Origin: Aquamicrobium defluvii
GTDB lineage: Bacteria > Pseudomonadota > Alphaproteobacteria > Rhizobiales > Rhizobiaceae
Length of the DNA stretch: 64,000 bases
NCBI RefSeq assembly: GCF_004363725.1
Contig: NZ_SNZF01000022.1
Location: 16,722-80,721 of the forward strand
Direction: 5' to 3'
Shown here: in pieces, positions 1 through 7,957 of the stretch
How positions within the stretch are numbered: the first letter of the stretch is position 1
Layout: every line of letters begins with the position of its first letter
Made by a program: the position numbers and the translations under genes
Notes under the pieces: generated by a model
Database searches by the model: none
The model's input: only the letters and a program-made list of their open reading frames with translations
Told to the model about the DNA's origin: nothing

Positions 1-464
1 GGCTGAGGGCGCGGCTCGCAGCCGGCAACGACACGCTTTCCAACGCCACCATGTATCAGGAGATCGCAACCGCGCTCGGCGTTGCCGAGGCCGACGTGGC
101 GAACATGGATTCGCGCCTTTCCGCGCCTGACAGCTCCCTCAATGCGCCGCTTTCGGCCGATCCCGATTCGATGGAGCGCATGGATTTCCTCGTCTGCGAC
201 GATCCGCTGCCCGACGAAGTGGTTTGCGAAACCATCGACATCGAGCGCCGCAGCACCTGGCTGAGGGACGCGCTTGGCGCGCTCAATCCGCGCGAACTGC
301 GCATCATCGAGGAGCGCAGGCTCAAGGACGACGGCGCGACGCTGGCCGAACTCGGAGACGCCATGGGCATTTCCAAGGAACGCGTGCGTCAGCTCGAAGC
401 GCGCGCCCTGGAGAAGCTGAAGGTGGCGCTGGTGGCGCGCAATCCGGAGTTCATGGCCGCCTGA
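1..464 (+). CDS. rpoH: RNA polymerase sigma-32 factor RpoH, C-terminal part (cut by window edge)
   Basis: The reading frame is open from base 3 to the left edge, so the gene starts outside the window; about 153 residues are visible. The visible part covers sigma region 3 and region 4. The C-terminal helix-turn-helix that reads the -35 element is clear near the end (TLAELGDAMGISKERVRQLE), preceded by the NPRELRIIEER segment typical of sigma-32. In this family RpoH directs RNA polymerase to heat-shock promoters. An internal ATG at 51 is not the true start, because the homologous sequence continues upstream of it. The gene converges on trmD with almost no spacer. Identification as RpoH rather than another group of sigma-70 factors is from sequence character and is fairly secure. 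Confidence 0.9.
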   Translation, partial: LRARLAAGNDTLSNATMYQEIATALGVAEADVANMDSRLSAPDSSLNAPLSADPDSMERMDFLVCDDPLPDEVVCETIDIERRSTWLRDALGALNPRELRIIEERRLKDDGATLAELGDAMGISKERVRQLEARALEKLKVALVARNPEFMAA

Positions 465-487
465 AAGGCTGCTGTGCGGGCCTTTCA
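462..487. terminator. Hairpin shared by the rpoH and trmD stop codons
   Basis: TGAAAGGC (462-469) pairs with GCCTTTCA (480-487). The left arm contains the rpoH stop and the right arm contains the trmD stop on the other strand. There is no clear U-run, so termination strength is uncertain. Confidence 0.4.
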
Positions 488-1171
488 CTCATCGTGAAGC
501 AGGTCGGGACGCCTGTCGCGCGTCAGCCTCTCGGCTTGCGCCCGCCGCCAGGCCGCGATCCTGGCGTGGTTGCCGGATGTCAGCACCTCGGGGATCGGCC
601 GGCCCTCGAATTCCTGCGGGCGCGTGTAGTGCGGGTGCTCCAGCAATCCGCCTTCGAAGCTTTCTTCCTCGCCCGAGAGTTCGTTGCCCATGACGCCGGG
701 CAGCAGGCGCACCACGGCGTCCAGCAGCACCAGCGCGGCCGGCTCGCCCCCGGAAAGGATGTAGTCGCCGATCGAGACTTCCTCCAGTTGCCGGGCCTCG
801 ATCAGGCGCTGGTCGACACCCTCGAAGCGGCCGCACAGGATGACCGCGCCGGGGCCGGCGGCAAGTTCGCGCACGCGTTCCTGCTTCAGCGGCCGGCCGC
901 GCGGGCTCATCAGCAGGCGCGGGCGCGGGTCGGAGGGCGGGGAGGTGCGATCGATGGCGCGGGCCAGCACATCTGCGCGCATCACCATGCCGGCGCCGCC
1001 GCCGGCCGGGGTGTCGTCCACCGTGCGGTGGCGGTCGGTGGCGAAATCGCGGATCTGCACCGTTTCCAGCGACCAGATGCCGGTCTCCAGCGCCCGGCCA
1101 GCCAGTGACATGCCCAGCGCGCCCGGAAACATTTCCGGGTAGAGCGTCAGCACCGAAGCCGAAAAGCTCAC
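485..1171 (-). CDS. trmD: tRNA (guanine(37)-N1)-methyltransferase TrmD
   Basis: 228 residues, the normal length for TrmD. It transfers a methyl group from S-adenosylmethionine to G37 of tRNAs, which prevents +1 frameshifting. Visible signatures are the N-terminal [10 protein letters not shown], the GGGAGMVM motif, GRFEGVDQR and the SPOUT trefoil-knot motif [12 protein letters not shown]. The start is a GTG that overlaps the rimM stop as GTGA, so the two genes are translationally coupled. The rimM-trmD order is the common bacterial arrangement (usually rpsP-rimM-trmD-rplS), but neither rpsP nor rplS is adjacent here. Confidence 0.95.
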   Translation of the reverse strand: MSFSASVLTLYPEMFPGALGMSLAGRALETGIWSLETVQIRDFATDRHRTVDDTPAGGGAGMVMRADVLARAIDRTSPPSDPRPRLLMSPRGRPLKQERVRELAAGPGAVILCGRFEGVDQRLIEARQLEEVSIGDYILSGGEPAALVLLDAVVRLLPGVMGNELSGEEESFEGGLLEHPHYTRPQEFEGRPIPEVLTSGNHARIAAWRRAQAERLTRDRRPDLLHDE

Positions 1172-1773
1172 CGGTTGCCTCCGGCGTCCCTGGGGCCGCG
1201 CGGCCGGTCGGACGGATCGAAACCCTCGTCCCTGTCGTTGTCCGGACCATCGTCGCCGTCGTCCACAAGCCCGGCGGCGACGGGGTCGATGCGGATGAAG
1301 CCTTCCGCAATCGCCACTTCCGGCACGGCGGCCTGCGTGAAGGGGATGAGCACGCCCTTGCGGCCGCCGATCATCAGGTCGAGTATGTCGCCGCCGCCGA
1401 AATTCTGCACCGCCAGCACCTTGCCGAGCACGGCACCGCTGCCGTCGCGCACGTCGAGGCCGATCAGGTCGGCATGATAGAACTCGTCCTCTTCTTCCGG
1501 CTCGGGCAATACGGAGCGGTCGACGAACAGTTCCGTGCCGGTCAGCGCCTCGGCCGCGTTGCGGTCCCCGACTTCGGCGAAGCGCACCACGGCCATGTTG
1601 CCGGCAGCGCGGATGCTGGCGACCTCGAACGAGCGGCCGTCCTGCGTGTAGAGCGGGCCGTAGTCGCCCAGCGCCTCCGGTTCGCCGGTGAAGGTCTTGA
1701 CGCGCAATTCGCCCCTGATGCCGTGGGGAGCGCCGATCACGGCCATCTGGACGGGGTTTTCAAGCTTGGCCAT
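1168..1773 (-). CDS. rimM: Ribosome maturation factor RimM
   Basis: 201 residues. RimM binds ribosomal protein S19 and assists late maturation of the 30S head. The N-terminal RimM barrel begins at [18 protein letters not shown], and a PRC-barrel domain follows with [22 protein letters not shown]. The last 35 or so residues form a Asp/Gly/Arg-rich tail that is probably disordered. The ATG at 1773 was chosen because homology begins there and GAGGA lies about nine bases upstream; the frame stays open to 1890 but that extension is unlike RimM. Its stop overlaps the GTG of trmD. Confidence 0.93.
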   Translation of the reverse strand: MAKLENPVQMAVIGAPHGIRGELRVKTFTGEPEALGDYGPLYTQDGRSFEVASIRAAGNMAVVRFAEVGDRNAAEALTGTELFVDRSVLPEPEEEDEFYHADLIGLDVRDGSGAVLGKVLAVQNFGGGDILDLMIGGRKGVLIPFTQAAVPEVAIAEGFIRIDPVAAGLVDDGDDGPDNDRDEGFDPSDRPRGPRDAGGNR

Positions 1774-1854
1774 GGCATACGATCCTCGCGGTCTCGTGCT
1801 CTCCCAAAGCGCCTCGCGATCTTTCAGATTCGCTCCTTGCGCTTTAAGTCTTTT

Positions 1855-1905
1855 CTTGAAGCATGTCGTTATCCCGAAACCGGTTCCCACTTTCGGGCGT
1901 CATGC
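1855..1905. repeat. Small intergenic palindromic repeat, rhizobial type
   Basis: A repeat bounded by GCATG (1861-1865) and CATGC (1901-1905), with an inner hairpin CCCGAAA (1873-1879) / TTTCGGG (1891-1897). It is preceded by CTTGAAGCATGTCG, of which an exact copy of 14 bases occurs at 21809-21822. A related element lies at 26268-26301. Elements of this style are widespread in intergenic DNA of Mesorhizobium relatives (established knowledge). It lies between divergent rimM and xerC. Confidence 0.6.
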
Positions 1906-1976
1906 TTTAGATGGAGGGGCCGGCCTTTTCAAGCAAGCTTCACCGCTTCCTAACCCGCTCGGGGGAAGATGGAGGC

Positions 1977-2924
1977 ATGAAGACGCAGGAACAATTCCTC
2001 ATTTCCGCAAAACCGGACCTGCAGGCCGCCCGCATGGAATGGCTTGCGGCGCTTGCGGGCGAGCGGCGGCTGTCGACGCTGACGGCGGAGGCTTATGAGC
2101 GCGACACGCGCCAGTTCCTCCAATTCCTCACCGGCCATTGCGGCGGGCCGCCGGGCATTGCCGACATCGCCGAACTGAAACCGGCGGACCTGCGCGCCTT
2201 CCTGTCTGCCCGGCGTGGGGCGGGGGCCGGTGCACGTACGCTGGGACGGGGACTTGCCGGCATTCGCTCACTGCTGCGTTTTCTCGAGCGACGGGGCATG
2301 GCGAATGCGGCGGGTGCTGCGGCCCTGCGCGCGCCACGCCAGCCGAAATCGCTGCCCAGGCCGCTCACGGCGCTCGATGCAAAACGCGTGGTGGCGGCCG
2401 GCGAGCAGCTTGCCGAGGAACCATGGATCGCGGCGCGCAATGCCGCGGTGCTGACCCTGCTCTACGGCTGCGGCCTGCGCATTTCCGAGGCGCTTGGCCT
2501 TGCCGGAGGCGAGATCGCCCATGGCGACGAAACCATGCTGCGTGTGACCGGCAAGGGCGGCAAGACCCGGCTGGTGCCGCTCCTGCCGGTCGCCGTGCAG
2601 GCGGCGATGGAGTATCGGCGCCTGTGCCCTTATCACCTTGAGACAGAGAAGCCCCTGTTTCGCGGCGCGCGCGGCGGGCCGCTCAACCCGGCCATCATCC
2701 AGCGCGAAATGGTACGTCTGCGCTCGGCGCTGAACCTGCCGGATACGGCCACGCCCCATGCGCTGCGCCACTCCTTCGCCACGCATCTGCTGGGGCGCGG
2801 CGGCGACCTGCGCACCATTCAGGAACTGCTTGGCCACGCCAGCCTGTCGACCACGCAGGTCTATACCGGCGTCGATACGGCGCGGCTCCTGGAAATCTAC
2901 GAATCCGCCCATCCGCGCGCCTGA
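1977..2924 (+). CDS. xerC: Tyrosine recombinase, XerC type
   Basis: 315 residues from the chosen start. XerC/XerD recombinases resolve chromosome dimers at dif. An N-terminal SAM-like DNA-binding domain (LSTLTAEAYERDTRQFLQFL) is followed by the catalytic domain. All catalytic residues are visible: Arg168 (GLRISEAL), Lys193 (TGKGGKTR), His261 and Arg264 (PHALRHSF), His287 (LLGHASLSTTQ) and nucleophile Tyr296 (VYTGV). The start at 1977 is preferred because GGGGGAAG precedes it; the frame is open from 1911, just after a palindromic repeat. XerC versus XerD cannot be settled from one copy, but its place in a core region makes a mobile-element integrase unlikely. Confidence 0.85.
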   Translation: MKTQEQFLISAKPDLQAARMEWLAALAGERRLSTLTAEAYERDTRQFLQFLTGHCGGPPGIADIAELKPADLRAFLSARRGAGAGARTLGRGLAGIRSLLRFLERRGMANAAGAAALRAPRQPKSLPRPLTALDAKRVVAAGEQLAEEPWIAARNAAVLTLLYGCGLRISEALGLAGGEIAHGDETMLRVTGKGGKTRLVPLLPVAVQAAMEYRRLCPYHLETEKPLFRGARGGPLNPAIIQREMVRLRSALNLPDTATPHALRHSFATHLLGRGGDLRTIQELLGHASLSTTQVYTGVDTARLLEIYESAHPRA

Positions 2925-2974
2925 CGGTCTTCCGGATTAACGGTTTCGCCGCGATTTGGGAGTAGTGGAAGGGC

Positions 2975-4054
2975 ATGACCCACGCTCCTGCATTCGCCGA
3001 CCGCGCCGCGCTGTTCTGCCTGAAGCTTCTGGCGGGGCTCAATCTCCTGTTCTTCCTGTCGTTTCTTATCGTTCTGGCGATGGCGATGGCGATGGCGACT
3101 GGCAAGGCACAGGCCGAGCCGGGCGCCTGTGCGGGTATCGACCTGATGGAAAAACTCGAAAGGGACGATCCGGCCGCCTATGCGCAAGCGCGGCAGGAGG
3201 CCGACGCGACGCTCAACGGCAAGGGCGTGCTGTGGAAGCTGGAGAAGGAAGGCGTCGCGCCCTCCTACCTGTTCGGAACCTTTCATCTGAGCGACCCGCG
3301 TGTGACGCAACTGCCGCCGTCGGCGCAGGCCGCCTATGACGGCGCCGACACGGTGGTGATCGAAACCACGGACGTGCTCGATCCCTCGCGCATGATGGCG
3401 GCGATGGCGCAGGACCCTGAACTGATGATGTTCACCGGGACGGAGACACTGGCCTCGCAGCTTTCCGCAGAGGACGCCGAGGTGCTCAGGCAGGGGCTCA
3501 GGGCGCGCGGCGTCCCGCCTGGCAGCGTTGCCAGGATGAAGCCGTGGATGCTCCTGTCCATGGTGGCGGTACCGCAATGCGAGATCGATCGCCGGACAGC
3601 CGGCGAGGCGATCCTCGACGTGAAGCTGGCGCAGGATGCGGAGCGGGCCGGCAAGAAGCTGGGCGGGCTGGAGACCGCCGCCGACCAGCTGCGCGCAATG
3701 GCCTCGCTGCCGATGGAATTCCACATGCAGGGGCTGCTGGACACGATCCGGCTGGGCGACGGCATCGACGACATGACCGAAACGATGATCCGGCTCTACC
3801 GGAAGGGCGATGTCGGCATGATCATGCCCATGTTCAGTGTGGTGATGCCGCAGCAGGCGCAGGATGCTGCCGGCTACGCAGCGTTCGAGGAAGCGCTCAT
3901 AAATCGCCGCAACAAGGGCATGATCGAAAGTGCTGGACACTATCTCGACGGCGGCAAAGCCTTTCTTGCGGTAGGGGCTCTGCATCTGCCCGGCCCCGAA
4001 GGGCTTGTGGAAGGGTTCCGCAGGGCCGGCTACACCGTCACCATGGTTCCCTGA
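2975..4054 (+). CDS. TraB/GumN family protein
   Basis: 359 residues. An N-terminal hydrophobic segment (about residues 14-41) acts as a signal anchor and is followed by a TraB/GumN domain. The family hallmark is visible as SYLFGTFHLSDPRV, with VVIETTD after it and a second conserved histidine near the C terminus in GKAFLAVGALHLPGPEGLVEG. These GxxH motifs suggest a metal-dependent hydrolase fold, related to TIKI proteases in animals; the bacterial substrate is unknown. The segment around residues 36-41 is encoded by a short GATGGC tandem giving MAMAMA. It follows xerC by 50 bases and may be co-transcribed. Confidence 0.8.
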   Translation: MTHAPAFADRAALFCLKLLAGLNLLFFLSFLIVLAMAMAMATGKAQAEPGACAGIDLMEKLERDDPAAYAQARQEADATLNGKGVLWKLEKEGVAPSYLFGTFHLSDPRVTQLPPSAQAAYDGADTVVIETTDVLDPSRMMAAMAQDPELMMFTGTETLASQLSAEDAEVLRQGLRARGVPPGSVARMKPWMLLSMVAVPQCEIDRRTAGEAILDVKLAQDAERAGKKLGGLETAADQLRAMASLPMEFHMQGLLDTIRLGDGIDDMTETMIRLYRKGDVGMIMPMFSVVMPQQAQDAAGYAAFEEALINRRNKGMIESAGHYLDGGKAFLAVGALHLPGPEGLVEGFRRAGYTVTMVP

Positions 4055-4144
4055 ACAGGCCGGTCCCATCTGAAGGGGTCGATGCAACCTGTTGGCGTGT
4101 TTTGCGTTGGTCTGGGTTGCTCGATCCCTTTTCAGGAGGACAGA

Positions 4145-4576
4145 ATGGCCAATCCCCATCCACCGGGCCCGGACGACCATCGCCCGCTCGATCCCTTGAA
4201 CCCGGTGCCGCCCCATTCGGCGTCCGATCCCCGGCTCGATCCGCCTCCACCCCCGCGTGGGGGCGGCAGCGCCTGGATCATCGCCCTGATCGTCGTCGTG
4301 CTGGCGCTCGTCGCTTATTATATCTTCGCCGGGGGGCAGCAGCCGGCTACCGAAGCGCCGCCGCCTCCCGCAGCGACGGAGGAACCGGCGCCTGCACCGG
4401 CCGAGCCTGCGCCTGCGGAACCGGCTCCGGCTGAGCCCGCTCCGGCCCCGGCTGAACCCGCTCCCGCTCCCGCACCCGCGGAGCCGGCCCCGACTGAGAG
4501 CGCTCCGGCACCCGCCGAGCCAGCTCCTGCCGAACCGGCCCCGGCAGAGCCTGCTCCCGAGCAGCCGGCCAACTGA
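4145..4576 (+). CDS. Single-pass membrane protein with Pro/Ala/Glu-rich tail, unknown function
   Basis: 143 residues. The start at 4145 has an excellent Shine-Dalgarno (AGGAGGA) a few bases upstream. There is a proline-rich N-terminal stretch, one transmembrane helix (about residues 44-61), then an 80-residue tail of PAPAEPAP-like repeats that should be extended and negatively charged. No catalytic motif is seen. Such tails usually span periplasm or act as linkers; the topology here would place the tail outside the inner membrane (inference). It converges on lpdA with a terminator between. Confidence 0.65.
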   Translation: MANPHPPGPDDHRPLDPLNPVPPHSASDPRLDPPPPPRGGGSAWIIALIVVVLALVAYYIFAGGQQPATEAPPPPAATEEPAPAPAEPAPAEPAPAEPAPAPAEPAPAPAPAEPAPTESAPAPAEPAPAEPAPAEPAPEQPAN

Positions 4577-4600
4577 GCCGCGGCCAGGCGTGAACGAAAA

Positions 4601-4624
4601 ACGGCCCGCCAATGGGCGGGCCGT
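4601..4624 (-). terminator. Intrinsic terminator of the lpdA end of the TCA block
   Basis: A perfect 10-bp stem, ACGGCCCGCC (4601-4610) and GGCGGGCCGT (4615-4624), with loop AATG. On the minus strand it is followed by TTTTTCG, giving a proper U-run. It may also stop plus-strand reading from the upstream Pro/Ala-rich gene. Confidence 0.85.
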
Positions 4625-4650
4625 TCCCTTACGGGGTGAGCGTCAGCCGA

Positions 4651-6057
4651 TCAGATGTGGATCGGCTTGGCGAAGGTGGCGAGCGCCGCCTCCTTTACCG
4701 CCTCGGACATGGTCGGGTGGGCGTGGCAGGTGCGGGCGAGGTCCTCCGAAGAGCCGCCGAACTCCATCAGCACCGCCGCCTCGTGGATCATCTCGCCAGC
4801 GCCGAAGCCGACGATATGGACGCCGAGGACCCGGTCGGTCTCCTTGTCGGCCAGCACCTTCACGAAGCCGTCGGTGTGCTGCATGGCGCGAGCGCGGCCA
4901 TTGGCGGTAAAGGGGAACTTGCCGGACTTGTAGGCGACGCCGGCCTTCTTCAGCTCCTCTTCGGTCTTGCCGACCGAGGCGACCTCAGGGCTGGTGTAGA
5001 CGACGCCCGGAATGACGTCGTAGTTCACGTGGCCCGCCTGACCGGCGATGATCTCGGCCACGGCCACGCCCTCATCCTCGGCCTTGTGGGCGAGCATCGG
5101 GCCGGCCACCACATCGCCGATGGCATAGATGCCGGGCACGTTGGTACGCAGATGGCCGTCGGTTTTGACGCGGCCACGCTCGTCCAGTTCGACGCCGGCC
5201 TCCTTCAGCCCCAGCCCTTCGGTATAGGGCTTGCGGCCGGTGGCGATCAGCACGACATCGGCCTCGATGGTCTCCGCATCGCCACCCTTCACGGGCTCGA
5301 AGGTCACGGATGCGCCCTTGCCGGATTTTGCGACGCCCGTGACCCTGGAGCCCAGCCTGAAGGCGAAGCCCTGCTTGCCGAGCAGGCGCTGGAACTGCTT
5401 GGCGACTTCGCCGTCCATGCCGCCGAGAATGGTGTCGAGGAATTCGACCACGGTGACCCTGGCGCCGAGACGGGCCCAGACCGAGCCGAGCTCCAGCCCG
5501 ATGACGCCGCCGCCGACCACGACGAGGTTCTGCGGCACCTTGTCCAGCGTCAGCGCTCCGGTGGAGGAGACGATGGTCTTCTCGTCGATATCGACTTCCA
5601 CGCCGGGAATGCCGGCCACGTCGGAGCCGGTGGCGATGACGATGTTCTTCGTCTCGATTTCCTGCGTGCTGCCGTCTTCGGCGACAACCGCCACCTTGCC
5701 GGCAGCGACGACCTTGCCGGTGCCGCGGAAGGAATCGATCTTGTTCTTCTTGAACAGGAAGGCGACGCCGGCGACATTGGCGGAGACGGTCGTGTCCTTG
5801 TGCGCCATCATCTTGCCGAGGTTCAGCTTCGGCGCGGAAATCTCGACGCCCAGCGCATCGAAGGAATGGCCGGCCTCGGCAAACATCTCGGAAGCGTGCA
5901 GCAGCGCCTTGGAGGGAATGCAGCCGATGTTCAGGCAGGTGCCGCCGAAGGTCTCGCGCTTCTCGACAACCGCGACCTTGAGGCCAAGCTGGGCCGCCTT
6001 GATGGCGCACACATAGCCGCCGGGGCCAGAGCCGATGACGACGACATCATATGCCAT
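4651..6057 (-). CDS. lpdA: Dihydrolipoyl dehydrogenase (E3)
   Basis: 468 residues. This flavoprotein reoxidises the lipoyl arms of 2-oxoglutarate dehydrogenase (and possibly other complexes) with NAD+. Visible are the FAD dinucleotide motif VIGSGPGGY (residues 8-16), the redox disulfide Cys41/Cys46 in [13 protein letters not shown], the NAD-binding [10 protein letters not shown], and the C-terminal dimer-interface active site His447/Glu452 in HAHPTMSE. It is the last gene of the minus-strand suc block, separated from sucB by a small secreted-protein gene, and is followed by a strong terminator. Its placement ties it to the 2-oxoglutarate complex. Confidence 0.96.
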   Translation of the reverse strand: MAYDVVVIGSGPGGYVCAIKAAQLGLKVAVVEKRETFGGTCLNIGCIPSKALLHASEMFAEAGHSFDALGVEISAPKLNLGKMMAHKDTTVSANVAGVAFLFKKNKIDSFRGTGKVVAAGKVAVVAEDGSTQEIETKNIVIATGSDVAGIPGVEVDIDEKTIVSSTGALTLDKVPQNLVVVGGGVIGLELGSVWARLGARVTVVEFLDTILGGMDGEVAKQFQRLLGKQGFAFRLGSRVTGVAKSGKGASVTFEPVKGGDAETIEADVVLIATGRKPYTEGLGLKEAGVELDERGRVKTDGHLRTNVPGIYAIGDVVAGPMLAHKAEDEGVAVAEIIAGQAGHVNYDVIPGVVYTSPEVASVGKTEEELKKAGVAYKSGKFPFTANGRARAMQHTDGFVKVLADKETDRVLGVHIVGFGAGEMIHEAAVLMEFGGSSEDLARTCHAHPTMSEAVKEAALATFAKPIHI

Positions 6058-6132
6058 TTGTCCGTTCCTTTCCTGCTGGCCGCAAGGGCCATTCGATCAA
6101 GTCGCGGCCGCCACATGGCGGCCGGTGAAAAG

Positions 6133-6651
6133 CTATTCCTGGCACCCGGCCAGCCTGAAGACGTCGCCGGGGAGCCCGGCCTCGTCCTCATCATCGGCGA
6201 AGATGGCGGCCTGACGCAATGTCGGTCCGAGGTCGGGCAGGATCAACGTCTGCGGGGCAGGACTGCCCTCGGCGGGCATCAAACCGACCTTGCCGTCCTG
6301 TGCCACGGCGTAGACGGGCCCTTCCCACAGCGTGCATTCGGCGATCTCGTCGCCGGTGACGTCGCCTTCGGGACACTGATAGAGCAGCGATGCATAGGGA
6401 CGGGGCGTTTCCTCGCTCCACATGACGATGCCGTCGAGCTGGAAGCCGTTGCGCAAATTCATCCGGAAGGTGTTGGTCACCACCATGGATTCGCCGGTCG
6501 GCCGGAAATCGATACCGGCCATCTTTGCCGCGTCTTCATAGACGGACAGCTCCATCGGGCAGGCCGCCTGCGCAGCCGAAACCTGTGCGGCGAGCAGGGC
6601 GGCAAGGCAAACCGCCCTGCCGGCCCGCGAGATAAGATGCTTCGTCGCCAC
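6133..6651 (-). CDS. Secreted protein of unknown function inside the suc-lpd block
   Basis: 172 residues starting with GTG. A clear signal peptide (RAVCLAALLAAQVSAAQA, cleavage near residue 29-30) predicts export to the periplasm. The mature part has four cysteines (CPME at the N terminus, YQCPEG, AECTLW, LAGCQE at the C terminus), so two disulfides are possible. No enzyme motif was recognised. It sits between sucB (17 bases away) and lpdA, same strand, so it is probably co-transcribed with TCA genes although its product should be periplasmic. An alternative start could be a little downstream, but the signal peptide supports this one. Confidence 0.7.
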   Translation of the reverse strand: MATKHLISRAGRAVCLAALLAAQVSAAQAACPMELSVYEDAAKMAGIDFRPTGESMVVTNTFRMNLRNGFQLDGIVMWSEETPRPYASLLYQCPEGDVTGDEIAECTLWEGPVYAVAQDGKVGLMPAEGSPAPQTLILPDLGPTLRQAAIFADDEDEAGLPGDVFRLAGCQE

Positions 6652-6668
6652 GGACGACCGCTCCCCGG

Positions 6669-7928
6669 TTACAGGTCCAGAACCAGACGCTCCGGATCCT
6701 CCAGCGTCTCCTTGACGCGGACCAGGAAGGTCACGGCTTCCTTGCCATCGACGATGCGGTGATCGTAGGACAGCGCCAGATACATCATCGGGCGGATGAC
6801 GATCTGGCCGCCGACCACCACCGGACGCTCCTGGATCTTGTGCATGCCGAGGATGCCCGACTGCGGCGCGTTGAGGATCGGCGTCGACATCAGCGAGCCA
6901 TAGACACCGCCGTTGGAGATGGTGAAGGTGCCGCCCTGCATGTCGGCGACCGAGAGCTTGCCGTCGCGCGCGGCGATGCCCAGACGGCCGATCTCCTTCT
7001 CGATCCCGGCAATGGACATGGCGTCGGCGTCGCGCACCACCGGCACGACGAGGCCCTTGTCGGTGCCGACCGCCACGCCGATATGAGCGTAGTTCTTGTA
7101 GATGAGGTCGGTGCCGTCGATCTCGGCATTGACGGCCGGGATCTCCTTCAGCGCATGGGTCACGGCCTTGGTGAAGAAGCCCATGAAGCCGAGCTTCACG
7201 CCGTGCTTCTTCTCGAACAGGTCCTTGTACTTTGCACGCAGGTCCATCACCGGCTTCATGTCCACCTCGTTGAAGGTGGTGAGCATGGCAGCGGTGTTCT
7301 GGGCGTCCTTCAGGCGGCGCGCTATGGTCTGGCGCAGCTTGGTCATGCGCACGCGCTCCTCGCGCACCTCGTCGCCGGCGGCGGACGGCACGCGCGCGGC
7401 GGCCGGAGCCGCTGCCGGCTGCGCGGAGACGCCCTTCGCGACGGCGTCGAGCACATCGCCCTTCAGAACCTGACCGCGCTTGCCGGAACCCGAAATCTGG
7501 TCCGCCGACAGATTGTTCTCGGCCAGCAGCTTCGCAGCCGAAGGGGCCGGCGGCATGGTGCGCGGCTCGATCGGGCCTTCGCCGGCGATCTGCGCCTGCT
7601 GTGCCGCAGCTTCCTTCGTGGTCGAGGCGGCAGTCGGCGCGGATGCCTGCGCCACGGCCACTTCCTGCTTCGGCGCGGGCGCCGCGCCCTTGCCTTCGCC
7701 GATCGTGCCCAGAAGCGCGTTGACGCCGACGGTCTCGCCTTCCTGTGCCGTGATCTCGACCAGCGTGCCGGCGGCCGGGGCCGGCACCTCCACGGTCACC
7801 TTGTCGGTTTCGAGCTCGACCAGCGGTTCGTCAGCGGCGATTGCGTCGCCGACCTTCTTGAACCACTTGCCGATGGTCGCCTCGGACACGGATTCGCCGA
7901 GAGTGGGAACGCGGATTTCGGTAGCCAT
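6669..7928 (-). CDS. sucB: Dihydrolipoyllysine succinyltransferase (E2 of 2-oxoglutarate dehydrogenase)
   Basis: 419 residues. The E2 core moves the succinyl group from lipoate to CoA. In order: one lipoyl domain (residues 1-78) with lipoylated Lys43 in ETDKVTVEV; an Ala/Pro/Gln-rich linker; a peripheral subunit-binding domain (about 125-165, [29 protein letters not shown], split here only by description); and the catalytic domain with His390 and Asp394 in DHRIVDG. One lipoyl domain and the sucA neighbour point to the succinyl, not acetyl, enzyme. It lies 29 bases downstream of sucA. Confidence 0.95.
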   Translation of the reverse strand: MATEIRVPTLGESVSEATIGKWFKKVGDAIAADEPLVELETDKVTVEVPAPAAGTLVEITAQEGETVGVNALLGTIGEGKGAAPAPKQEVAVAQASAPTAASTTKEAAAQQAQIAGEGPIEPRTMPPAPSAAKLLAENNLSADQISGSGKRGQVLKGDVLDAVAKGVSAQPAAAPAAARVPSAAGDEVREERVRMTKLRQTIARRLKDAQNTAAMLTTFNEVDMKPVMDLRAKYKDLFEKKHGVKLGFMGFFTKAVTHALKEIPAVNAEIDGTDLIYKNYAHIGVAVGTDKGLVVPVVRDADAMSIAGIEKEIGRLGIAARDGKLSVADMQGGTFTISNGGVYGSLMSTPILNAPQSGILGMHKIQERPVVVGGQIVIRPMMYLALSYDHRIVDGKEAVTFLVRVKETLEDPERLVLDL

Positions 7929-7957
7929 TATGCCTGTCCGTTCTCTTTATCCAGTTG

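Noticed and set aside
1977..2924. Integrase of a prophage or genomic island
   Set aside because: The neighbours are core genes and no att repeats, tRNA or phage genes were seen; a XerC role is more likely.
4612..6762. A 716-codon plus-strand frame opposite lpdA
   Set aside because: Same reason; the lpdA frame carries all catalytic motifs.
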